53,687 nucleotides of DNA from an uncultured Treponema sp. (GTDB lineage: Bacteria > Spirochaetota > Spirochaetia > Treponematales > Treponemataceae): the NCBI GenBank assembly GCA_946186185.1, contig CAMHMJ010000023.1, positions 1 to 53,687 of the forward strand. Reading direction: 5' to 3'. Shown one piece after another: positions 1 to 7,267 of this stretch. The stretch's first letter is position 1. Every line of letters begins with the position of its first letter. The position numbers and the translations under genes were made by a program. The notes below the pieces were generated by a model, which worked only from the letters and a program-made list of their open reading frames with translations, was not told the DNA's origin and searched no databases.

Positions 1-2
1 TA

Positions 3-122
3 GCAAAAAACAATGCAAAACCTAGTGAAGAAAACATAGAATCTGTAAGACATATAGAAAATCACGATTTAAAAGAAAAAGTTCGTATTTTATTGCATCT
101 AACTAGAGAACAGGTTTCATAA
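3..122 (+). CDS. 3' end of an unidentified gene (partial)
   Basis: A reading frame is open from the window edge to a TAA at 120-122, giving a 39-residue C-terminal tail ending in LLHLTREQVS. The tail is charged and probably helical. It is AT-rich like the two genes that follow. The gene begins outside the window, so the family cannot be recognised. Its reality rests only on the open frame and on the compact spacing to the 41-bp palindromic repeat 44 bp downstream. Confidence 0.4.
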   Translation, partial: AKNNAKPSEENIESVRHIENHDLKEKVRILLHLTREQVS

Positions 123-165
123 TAAAAAAAAACAAAAATAGTAAGGTGTAAAAATCACCTTTATT

Positions 166-206
166 CTTCAGCGATAACTATTAAAAATTTCGAGTTATCG
201 CTAAAG
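166..206. repeat. 41-bp palindromic repeat, copy 1
   Basis: Arms AGCGATAACT (170-179) and AGTTATCGCT (193-202) are perfectly complementary and extend further with one mismatch. A second element of the same 41-bp length and about three-quarters identity lies at 1709-1749. Copy 1 ends about 40 bp upstream of the ATPase start and copy 2 ends 25 bp upstream of the next gene, so each gene of the island is preceded by one. It may be an operator, a transcript hairpin or a mobile palindromic repeat. Confidence 0.6.
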
Positions 207-246
207 AATCCTTGCTTTTTTCGATATTTTGATAGAAAATGGCATT

Positions 247-1689
247 ATGGACAAAATAATTGGAAGAAAAGCAGAAGTTAAGCAGGTTTTGGAATGTTTT
301 GAATCAGATAAATCTGAATTAGTTTCTGTATATGGCCGCCGTCGTGTTGGAAAGACATTTCTTATAAAACGATGCTTTAATGAAGAGTTTGACTTTTGGT
401 TTACAGGTATTTATAAAGCAACCAGAGTACAGCATCTGACACAGTTTCAGAATGTACTTAAAGAAAAAAGCGGCACAAAAATAAAAAAACTTCAGGACTG
501 GTTTCAGGCCTTTGAGGCATTAAAGAACTATCTTCTTTCATTGAATAAGGATAAAGTTGTTGTTTTCTTAGATGAAATCCCTTGGATGGACACCCAGAAG
601 AGTAACTTCCTGGCAGCATTTTCTTATTTCTGGAATATGTGGCCGTCTAATAAAACTCTTCTTAAACTTTATGTTTGTGGTTCTGCAACTACATGGATGA
701 TAAATAAATTCGTTGGTGATAAGGGAGGCCTCTACGGAAGAACAAGCTGTTCTATCTATCTTGCTCCATTTAATCTTGGCGAAACCGAAGAATTTCTGAA
801 GAATGTTAAACAGATTGAAATGAACCGTCATCAGATTCTTGAACTTTATATGATCCTTGGTGGCATCCCTTATTATCTGGATATGCTTAGAAAAGATCTT
901 CCTCTTACAAAAAATATTGATAATCTGTTCTTTAAGGAAAATGCAAATCTCAAAACAGAATATGAATTCCTCTTTCGTTCTCTGTTTAAGGATTCAAAAA
1001 ATTATAGAAAAGTTGTAGAAGCACTTTCAGAGAAAAAGAAAGGATTATCTAGAGAAGAAATTAAGGAAGCTACACATATAAAAGAGGGTGGAACTCTTAC
1101 AGAAATTCTTTCCAATTTAGCTCAATGCGATTTTGTCCGTGAATATAATGCTATTGGAAAAGAACAGCGGGACAGTCTGTTTCAGCTTACAGATTTATTT
1201 ACACTCTTTTACTTGAATTTCGTACAGAAAGGAAACAGTCAGGATGAAAATTTCTGGTCAAACTTTGCATTTACTGGCGATAAGAACTCATGGGCTGGAT
1301 ATTCTTTCGAACAAATATGTTTCCACCATATAAAGCAGATAAAATCAAAATTAGGTATATCTGGGGTATTAAGCAACATTTATTCCTGGAGCTGTAAAGG
1401 ATTTATTGATAATGATGGAACAAAATGGTCTGGTGGACAAGTTGACATGCTTATAGACCGCAATGACGAAGTTATAAATATTTGTGAAATAAAATTCTCT
1501 TCTGACGAATATGCTATAACAGATTCCTATGAAGAAACTCTTAGAAACCGTGCCAGCCTTTTTAAGAAAGTCACAAATACAAAAAAGGCCCTGCAGCATA
1601 CCTTTATCACAACTTATGGCTTAAAGCAAAATAAATACAGCGGAATGATTCAATCTGAAGTAACTATGGATGATTTGTTCCAGTTATAG
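247..1689 (+). CDS. Archaeal-type AAA ATPase with C-terminal DUF234/nuclease-like domain
   Basis: A 480-residue protein of the archaeal ATPase family. It has a Walker A motif YGRRRVGKT at about residues 29-37 and a Walker B motif VVVFLDE ending at residue 110. A sensor-like CGSATTW follows near residue 145. The C-terminal part resembles DUF234 and has a PD-(D/E)xK-like arrangement, D400 followed by E414-x-K416. I chose the ATG at 247 because the protein then begins directly with the typical MDKIIGRK; a TTG at 229 is also possible. Such ATPases occur in archaea and gut bacteria, often in variable regions, and their biological role is unknown. The gene is AT-rich and flanked by 41-bp palindromes, which suggests acquired DNA. 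Family call is firm, function is not. Confidence 0.85.
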   Translation: MDKIIGRKAEVKQVLECFESDKSELVSVYGRRRVGKTFLIKRCFNEEFDFWFTGIYKATRVQHLTQFQNVLKEKSGTKIKKLQDWFQAFEALKNYLLSLNKDKVVVFLDEIPWMDTQKSNFLAAFSYFWNMWPSNKTLLKLYVCGSATTWMINKFVGDKGGLYGRTSCSIYLAPFNLGETEEFLKNVKQIEMNRHQILELYMILGGIPYYLDMLRKDLPLTKNIDNLFFKENANLKTEYEFLFRSLFKDSKNYRKVVEALSEKKKGLSREEIKEATHIKEGGTLTEILSNLAQCDFVREYNAIGKEQRDSLFQLTDLFTLFYLNFVQKGNSQDENFWSNFAFTGDKNSWAGYSFEQICFHHIKQIKSKLGISGVLSNIYSWSCKGFIDNDGTKWSGGQVDMLIDRNDEVINICEIKFSSDEYAITDSYEETLRNRASLFKKVTNTKKALQHTFITTYGLKQNKYSGMIQSEVTMDDLFQL

Positions 1690-1708
1690 TTGAAAAAATA
1701 TACTTATA

Positions 1709-1749
1709 CTTCGGCGATAAGTATCCAAAAAAGAGAGTTAACGCTGAAG
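1709..1749. repeat. 41-bp palindromic repeat, copy 2
   Basis: This copy has arms CTTCGGCGATAA and TTAACGCTGAAG around an A-rich centre. It aligns without gaps to the copy at 166-206. The outer arm pairs TATACTTC/GAAGTATA extend the hairpin. It lies between the ATPase stop and the start of the 85-aa gene. Confidence 0.6.
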
Positions 1750-1774
1750 TATACAAAGTTTTTATAAGGAAAAA

Positions 1775-2032
1775 ATGATTGATTTAGAAGATTTACACAA
1801 AACTTGGTTCATAATCTCTAAGAACAAATACATGAAAACTGATGCTCAGGTAATTAATTTCTTCCGTGCAATTCAGCAAGGAAAGAATATTGTAAAAGAC
1901 GCTACCCCTGAAATGCTTTCATCAATGAATGCTGATATCGCTGATAAAGTTAAAAGAATTAATCTTTTATTTGATATGATGAAAGAAGCACAGAAAAAAG
2001 CTTTTGGTGGAATTATAGACAAAAATTACTAA
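1775..2032 (+). CDS. Hypothetical 85-aa protein
   Basis: A small AT-rich gene encoding a mostly helical protein without signal peptide or membrane segment. I do not recognise a family. AAGGA at 1767-1771 precedes the ATG at usable spacing. The centre (MNADIADKVKRINLLFDMMKEAQKKA) is amphipathic. It follows the ATPase gene after a 41-bp palindrome and shares its base composition, so the two may travel together. No function can be assigned. Confidence 0.6.
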   Translation: MIDLEDLHKTWFIISKNKYMKTDAQVINFFRAIQQGKNIVKDATPEMLSSMNADIADKVKRINLLFDMMKEAQKKAFGGIIDKNY

Positions 2033-2336
2033 CAGAGTCTTGAACTGGCCTATTTCAAAAATCGAGATTTGCGCCATTGGACTGGCTCTGGCTCTTGTCC
2101 TGAGTCGTCTTGGTTCCTGCTTGCAGATAAAACTGGAGGGAAAGGCCATGGGACTTCAGGTCAACTTGCCCCTCTGTTCTACGCCGGCTCAATCTGCTGT
2201 GGCACGCCGACAGGGTTAGAGGTGTGCACACAAGGATAGAGTTCTGAGCCGGTGTTGACGAAATGATTTTAAGCCCTGGTGGGTGTGCACACTATATGGG
2301 ACAGAGCCCCGCGTTTGCGAGGCTTTCGTTTCAATT
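2033..2336. other. Intergenic region with GTGTGCACAC repeats and a decayed-looking frame
   Basis: The GC content rises abruptly after 2032. A frame opening with TTG at 2040 runs 59 codons to a TAG at 2217-2219 and contains a hydrophobic stretch (IGLALALVLSRLG). It has no ribosome-binding site and may be the remnant of a membrane-protein gene. The 10-bp palindrome GTGTGCACAC occurs at 2222-2231 and again at 2283-2292, each followed by a GG(A)nAGAG-like run. A short GC hairpin at 2305-2324 followed by TTTCG lies next to the end of the decarboxylase gene. Nothing here is firmly a gene. Confidence 0.35.
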
Positions 2337-3515
2337 CTATTTTCCTTCCATGTAGTAGGTTTTAATCGGCGGGAAGCCGTTGAAGGCTACGGAAGCGTAG
2401 GTTGAGGTATAGGCTCCGGTTGAAAGCCAGTAGAGCTTGTCTCCGGCTTTGAGGGTTACCGGGAGCTTGTATTTTGCGTTTTCGTACATGATGTCCATGC
2501 TGTCGCAGGTTGGGCCGGCGATGATTACCTCGCCTTCCTTGGCATTTGGAGAATCCTTGCTTGTGATAATCGGGTATTTGATGGATTCGTCCAGGGTTTC
2601 AATAAGTCCGTTAAATTTTCCGGCATCGATGTAAACCCAGCGGCTTAAAGCGGTGTTGTTCTTGCGGGAAGTAAGAACGACTTCGCTGGTAAGAATACCT
2701 GAATCTCCAACTAAAGAGCGTCCTGGTTCAAGGATGATTTCCGGAATATTTTCACCAAAGTCTTCCTTGATGTAGCGGGTGATTTCGGAAGCGTAAACGC
2801 AGAGGTCGTTTGTCGGGTCAACATAGCTTGCAGGGAAACCGCCACCCATGTTAATCATTTCAAGACGGATTCCTTCTTCTTCTTCAAGTGAAGTGAAAAG
2901 GTATTTTGCCTTTGCGATTGCATCGTTCCACTGACCGATATCTCGCTGCTGGCTTCCAACATGGAAACTGATTCCGTATGGGATAAGTCCGTATTCTTTT
3001 GCCTGAACCAAAAGGTCGTATGCCATATCCGGGTGGCAGCCGAATTTGCGGCTTAAAGGCCAGTCTGCGGTTGTTGTGGATTCGATAAGAATTCGAACGT
3101 AGATTCGGCTTCCCGGTGCCTGTTCTGCGATATTTTTCAGGTCGTCTTTGCTGTCTGTTGCGAACATGCGAACGCCTTTGTCGTAGAAATATTTAATGTC
3201 TCTTGCCTTTTTAATTGTGTTTCCGTAAGAAAGACGATCCGGGCTTACATTGAATTTGCTGATTAAGTCGAGTTCGTAGCGTGAAGCAATGTCGAAATTT
3301 GAACCCATTTCTGAAAGCATCTGTAAAACCGGTTCTCCAGGATTTGCCTTGATTGCGTAATAAATTTTTGCATACGGGAAGGAATCCTTCAGGTTCAGAT
3401 AATTCTTTTTCACTGTCCCCAAGTTGATAACGATGTTCGGGGTTTCCAAATCCTTTGAAAATTCCAGAAAATTGTTCCAGTCTTTGTCACTGACATAGTC
3501 TTTTCGTCTAAACAT
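2337..3515 (-). CDS. Ornithine/lysine-type PLP decarboxylase (fold type III)
   Basis: A 392-residue member of the alanine-racemase-fold decarboxylases (eukaryotic-type ornithine decarboxylase, bacterial lysine/ornithine decarboxylase). Visible hallmarks are YYAIKAN with the PLP lysine at residue 56, HVGSQ at 185-189, GGGFP at 224-228, EPGR at 263-266, and the catalytic-loop pair C337-D338 in GPTCDSMD. Length matches the ODC/LDC group and is shorter than many diaminopimelate decarboxylases. The likely reaction is decarboxylation of ornithine or lysine to putrescine or cadaverine in the cytoplasm. Substrate choice cannot be read with confidence. AGGAAA precedes the ATG. The NhaC-type antiporter gene lies upstream on the same strand, separated by a strong terminator, so they are neighbours but probably separate transcripts. 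Confidence 0.88.
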   Translation of the reverse strand: MFRRKDYVSDKDWNNFLEFSKDLETPNIVINLGTVKKNYLNLKDSFPYAKIYYAIKANPGEPVLQMLSEMGSNFDIASRYELDLISKFNVSPDRLSYGNTIKKARDIKYFYDKGVRMFATDSKDDLKNIAEQAPGSRIYVRILIESTTTADWPLSRKFGCHPDMAYDLLVQAKEYGLIPYGISFHVGSQQRDIGQWNDAIAKAKYLFTSLEEEEGIRLEMINMGGGFPASYVDPTNDLCVYASEITRYIKEDFGENIPEIILEPGRSLVGDSGILTSEVVLTSRKNNTALSRWVYIDAGKFNGLIETLDESIKYPIITSKDSPNAKEGEVIIAGPTCDSMDIMYENAKYKLPVTLKAGDKLYWLSTGAYTSTYASVAFNGFPPIKTYYMEGK

Positions 3516-3612
3516 TGCTTTTCCTGTCTAAATAAAGATACCCAAAAATTTAATGGTAAGGGGAATAATAAAAAAAATACGCAGAATGATAAATATTAAA
3601 TTTAAAAAAAAT

Positions 3613-3648
3613 CAAAAAAAATACCGCCCAAATGCAATGAGCGGTATT
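3613..3648 (-). terminator. Intrinsic terminator downstream of the NhaC gene
   Basis: Read on the minus strand, the stem AATACCGC/GCGGTATT (3620-3627 with 3641-3648) is followed directly by a run of eight T with more T-rich sequence after it. It ends transcripts coming from the antiporter gene before the decarboxylase gene. Confidence 0.8.
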
Positions 3649-3689
3649 CAAGTGTATTGTGGAATGAAGCATCGTCATAAAAAGACGAG

Positions 3690-3730
3690 CTTCGGTAGTT
3701 GTCCGTAACTGGGACGAATAACTACCGAAG
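3690..3730 (-). terminator. Long hairpin just after the NhaC stop
   Basis: CTTCGGTAGTT (3690-3700) and AACTACCGAAG (3720-3730) are perfectly complementary, with an inner GTCC/GGAC pair in the loop. On the minus strand the hairpin is followed by CTCGTCTTTTTATG, a weak terminator tail. It is probably a first terminator or an mRNA 3'-end stabiliser ahead of the stronger one at 3613-3648. Confidence 0.55.
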
Positions 3731-3744
3731 AATTAAGTCTGAAA

Positions 3745-5289
3745 TTACTTTGCGAACTTTTTCTTCATGAAAATCAGGAAGCCGATAAGTGCGGCTACAC
3801 CGATAATCCAGGAGATGAGTGCGCTCACAACAATTCCAAGGCCCTGTGTGAAACCTGCAATGATGTAGGTCACAAAGGAAACGGCTGCAACGGAAAGTGC
3901 GTATGGAAGCTGAGTTGAAACGTGATTAACATGGTCACACTGAGCACCTGCGCTGGCCATAATTGTTGTGTCGGAAATTGGTGAAATGTGGTCACCGCAA
4001 ACGGCACCTGCCATACATGCTGAAATCGAAATGATTCGCAATGCTCCTTCCGGGAAGGCGGCAATACAGATTGGAATGAGGATTCCGAAGGTTCCCCAGG
4101 AAGTTCCGGTTGCAAAGGCAAGGAAAAGTGCAATTACAAAGATGATGGCTGGAAGAAAGTTCTGGAAGCCTTTTGCGCTGTTTTCTACAAGGCCGGCAAC
4201 GAATTCTGCTGCGCCAAGACTGTCGGTCATTGCCTTTAAAGTCCATGCAAGGGTAAGAATCAGGATTGCAGGAACCATTGCCTTAAATCCGTCCGGGATA
4301 CAGAGCATTGCTGATTTGAAGGAAAGTACTTTTCGAGCGATGTAGAAAATCGTTGTAAGAACAAGAGCGGCAAAGGAACCTAAAACAAGACCAACTGATG
4401 CATCACTTGAAGCGAAGGCTTCGATGAAATTCAGGAAATTAGGATTTGCAATCATTTCACCTTCAGTTTCGCCTTCAATCTGAGCAGTAAAGAAACCGCC
4501 GGTGTAAATCATTCCCAGAACGCAGAATACAATCAAAAGTGCGATTGGAAGAACCAGATCGATTACTTTTCCCTTTGTTTCTTCTTCGTTTGAATCGTCG
4601 TCTGTGTCAGAAAGCTCTTCAACGGCTTTTTCGTATGCCGACATTGTGCCGAATTCAAATTTCATGAAGACCATGGCGAACATCATTATGATAGTAAAGA
4701 ATGCGTAAAAGTTGAAAGGAATTGCCTTGCAGAAAAGTGCGATTCCGTTTTCGCCTTCACTTACGAAGCCGCTTACGGCTGCTGCCCATGAACTGATTGG
4801 CGCGATGATACAAACCGGAGCGGCAGTTGCGTCAATAAGATAAGCAAGCTTTGGTTTAGAAACGCCGTATTTGTCTGTTACCGGCTTCATAACAGAACCA
4901 ACAGTAAGACAGTTAAAGTAGTCGTCGATAAAGATAAGAATACCAAGACAGATTGTTGCAACCTGTGCGCCCACCTTAGTTTTGATGTGCTTTTTTGCCC
5001 AGTTTCCAAAGGCTGCTGAACCGCCGGCGGTGTTGATGAGGGCAACCATTGTTCCAAGAACAACAAGGAATACAAGAATTCCTACATTCCAGCTGTCTGA
5101 AAGCTGGGAAATCATACCGTCGCTGAAAACGTGGTTAAAGAATCCCGCAAAACCGCTTCCCGCATCAATTGCAAAGAAAGCGCCGCCAATTAAAATACCG
5201 ATGAAAAGGGAAGAATAAACTTCCTTTGTTAAGAGAGCCAGGGCAATAGCAACGATTGCCGGCACCAAAGACCAGAATGAATTTGTCAT
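3745..5289 (-). CDS. NhaC-family Na+/H+ (or amine) antiporter
   Basis: A 514-residue polytopic inner-membrane protein with about twelve hydrophobic segments. It starts MTNSFWSLVPAIVAIALALLT. It has the conserved NhaC-family features FIDDYFNCLTVGSVM near residue 120 and DHISPISDTTIMASAGAQ near residue 433. A charged cytoplasmic loop with SDTDDDSNEEETKGK lies near residue 230. NhaC proteins exchange cations or organic acids and amines against protons or sodium. Because an ornithine/lysine-type decarboxylase gene is next on the same strand, an amine/amino acid exchange is conceivable, but this is inference only. The 58-aa gene upstream is 23 bp away and probably co-transcribed. Confidence 0.85.
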   Translation of the reverse strand: MTNSFWSLVPAIVAIALALLTKEVYSSLFIGILIGGAFFAIDAGSGFAGFFNHVFSDGMISQLSDSWNVGILVFLVVLGTMVALINTAGGSAAFGNWAKKHIKTKVGAQVATICLGILIFIDDYFNCLTVGSVMKPVTDKYGVSKPKLAYLIDATAAPVCIIAPISSWAAAVSGFVSEGENGIALFCKAIPFNFYAFFTIIMMFAMVFMKFEFGTMSAYEKAVEELSDTDDDSNEEETKGKVIDLVLPIALLIVFCVLGMIYTGGFFTAQIEGETEGEMIANPNFLNFIEAFASSDASVGLVLGSFAALVLTTIFYIARKVLSFKSAMLCIPDGFKAMVPAILILTLAWTLKAMTDSLGAAEFVAGLVENSAKGFQNFLPAIIFVIALFLAFATGTSWGTFGILIPICIAAFPEGALRIISISACMAGAVCGDHISPISDTTIMASAGAQCDHVNHVSTQLPYALSVAAVSFVTYIIAGFTQGLGIVVSALISWIIGVAALIGFLIFMKKKFAK

Positions 5290-5312
5290 TTTTTATTCCT
5301 TTATTTAAATTT

Positions 5313-5489
5313 TTATTTTTTTAGTGAAGTAAAATCTGTCTCCAGCGGATTTGTGATTCCGTCATTGTTAAGCTTTTTGATTACTTTGATGACATAATTA
5401 AGTTCATCAAGATTTGTGGCAGAGCAGTAATTTTTCATGTGCTCAAGGGCTTTTAAAGCCTTCTCGTTAGTGATTTCTTTTTGTTCCAT
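5313..5489 (-). CDS. Small 58-aa protein ahead of the antiporter
   Basis: This short gene runs on the minus strand from ATG at 5489 to TAA at 5313-5315. A strong AAAGGAG ribosome-binding site lies 9 bases before the start. The product begins MEQKEITNEKALKALEHMKN, is hydrophilic and mostly helical, contains one Cys, and has no membrane segment. It ends 23 bp before the NhaC gene, so the two form an operon. A GGCCG-TAG-CGGCC hairpin (5511-5523) and a TATAAT-like -10 box (5542-5547, minus strand) lie upstream. I do not recognise the family. Position suggests a role with the transporter, but nothing in the sequence proves it. Confidence 0.7.
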   Translation of the reverse strand: MEQKEITNEKALKALEHMKNYCSATNLDELNYVIKVIKKLNNDGITNPLETDFTSLKK

Positions 5490-5680
5490 TTTATCATTTC
5501 TCCTTTGTAAGGCCGCTACGGCCAGATTCCTGATAAAAATAATTATATCACAATTTTTGGTGTGTAGAATGAAATTCTGTATTTCGGCTGATATTTTACT
5601 GCCGCCATCTGAATATTTTTGCCGGTCCCCAGGTTTATCTGTCTGCCTGATTACTCGTCTGCATGTTCCGGAGCGGGTAA
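5490..5680. promoter_or_regulatory. Leader and promoter region of the 58-aa/NhaC operon
   Basis: On the minus strand there is a TATAAT -10 box at 5547-5542 without a clear -35. It is followed by a compact hairpin GGCCG-TAG-CGGCC (5511-5523) just before AAAGGAG. A second inverted repeat, CCTGATTAC (5646-5654) with GTAATCAGG (5677-5685), overlaps the stop codon of the ACT-MBL gene and could end that transcript, though it lacks a T-run on the minus strand. Confidence 0.45.
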
Positions 5681-7228
5681 TCAGGTTTTTACGGCACCGT
5701 GTCCCGGACAGATGATGTAGTCGCTGTAATTTAATAGAAGATATTCGCGGCTTTTTCGTGCAATTTCAGAATCGCTGTCTACGCCGGTCATTAAAAATGG
5801 TGCAAGTGCATTGAATTCTTTCTGTTCATTGCTGAAACCGCGGATATTTACATAGATGTCGCCGGAAAAAAGCAGTTTAAGCTCAGGACATTCGATGATT
5901 GTGTCACCACGAACATGTCCGCCCAAGCCTTCGTAGAAATTGAAATCCAGATCGAAGAAGTTTTGTGTGCCGACTTCTTCGAAAAGTTCCGGAGCAGCTG
6001 TGTTCGTTCTTTCAAAGCTGCGTTCCTTAAACGGGATGCATTTTTCTAAATCCGGTGTCTTGTAGCCGGAAATGATTTTGCTCAGATTACAGTAGGGCTT
6101 GTGAAGAGGAATCTGTTCCCGGAAGTTCAGTTTTCCTTCCTTTTCAAGGCGGAAGTTTTCATAGCAGCCGGCGCTCATGTAAGTTTTTTCAAACAAGTCC
6201 AGAAGTCCTGCGTGATCCTGATCTGCGTGAGTGATGATTCCGGTTTTTTTCATGCTGTCAAAGTTCGGGAAAAGTCCGCGCAGTAGTTCAAGCATTTCTT
6301 CACGGTAGCAGGCAAATCCCGAATCAATGAAGAGAAGCTCGGTATTGCTGGATGAAGCAGAGTGGTCGTTTTTTGAGCTTGAAGAGCCGGAATTGTTCAA
6401 AGAGTCAGCAGTGTTCGAGTCGCCGGTTCTGGCAAGAATATAGGTGTTGCTTCCGCAGGGCGGTTCAACTATAAAAAGAGTTATGCCGTTTTTCAGCGTC
6501 ATGAACGAAATATCCGGCTTGAAGCTTTCGCCTTTTCTGGAAACAACCAGTGAGGCAAAACGGCGGATGTAGTCAAAGGTTTTGAGGGGCGATTTTTTCT
6601 GTTCGTCCAGAATCTGCATCATCTGGTTTGCGTAGACTAAAACCTCGTTGGTCTGGTTCTGGTTCAGATTGAGGATTTTTCGCATTTCGTTTGCAAAAGA
6701 AACGTAGAAAACGGTTCCGTCCAGAAGCCGGTCAGTTACCTCGTAGTCAAGAATTTTGATTTCACAGATTTTTGAAATTTCTTCGATGAGGGCCTTGATT
6801 TCCCCTGTGTTTTCGATGAAAAGTCCCATTTTAAAGCTCTGAAAGCCGCTTCCGTTTTCCTGGGAACTGATGTAGGAAATGTTCACCTTGTGGGAATCGA
6901 GAATTTCCAGAACAGGCTTTACGCTTCCCGGTTCGTCCCGGAGGGTGAGCACAATCATCATAATCTGGGGAATTTTCTGCTCTTTTTCAGCCTCGGCTTT
7001 TGGGAGGTAGCCGCATTCTTCCAGTTCTTTCTGGATTTTTTCGTGGGCGTCAGCTGACCCCTGTACTTCGATAAAAAGCGTGTGTGTGTCTACTGCCTTG
7101 TTGTAATTTACCCGGGTGATATTTCCGCCGTGGTTTGCGATGATTTTTCCGGCCACAAGAAATGCTCCGGATTTATCCGGCATGTGAGTGATGTAATTGC
7201 GTTTTTCAGTGTTTTCGCTCTTTATCAT
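5681..7228 (-). CDS. Tandem ACT domains fused to a metallo-beta-lactamase-fold hydrolase
   Basis: A 515-residue cytoplasmic protein. Residues 10-75 and 88-165 look like two ACT domains (THMPDKSGAFLVAGKIIANHG; LTLRDEPGSVKPVLEILDSH). ACT domains bind small ligands, usually amino acids. The C-terminal half has the MBL metal site HADQDH at 334-339, then GGHVRGDT, LFSGDIYVN and CPGHG. A Ser/Asn-rich insertion (about 270-296, NNSGSSSSKNDHSASSSN) interrupts the MBL fold before the active site. The combination suggests a ligand-regulated hydrolase; substrate unknown. The gene begins 39 bp after the alarmone-synthetase-like gene on the same strand and is probably co-transcribed. I see no good ribosome-binding site at the ATG. 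Confidence 0.82.
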   Translation of the reverse strand: MIKSENTEKRNYITHMPDKSGAFLVAGKIIANHGGNITRVNYNKAVDTHTLFIEVQGSADAHEKIQKELEECGYLPKAEAEKEQKIPQIMMIVLTLRDEPGSVKPVLEILDSHKVNISYISSQENGSGFQSFKMGLFIENTGEIKALIEEISKICEIKILDYEVTDRLLDGTVFYVSFANEMRKILNLNQNQTNEVLVYANQMMQILDEQKKSPLKTFDYIRRFASLVVSRKGESFKPDISFMTLKNGITLFIVEPPCGSNTYILARTGDSNTADSLNNSGSSSSKNDHSASSSNTELLFIDSGFACYREEMLELLRGLFPNFDSMKKTGIITHADQDHAGLLDLFEKTYMSAGCYENFRLEKEGKLNFREQIPLHKPYCNLSKIISGYKTPDLEKCIPFKERSFERTNTAAPELFEEVGTQNFFDLDFNFYEGLGGHVRGDTIIECPELKLLFSGDIYVNIRGFSNEQKEFNALAPFLMTGVDSDSEIARKSREYLLLNYSDYIICPGHGAVKT

Positions 7229-7267
7229 AGCACGGTATTTTATCAGAAGTTGTCGTTTTTGTCATCA

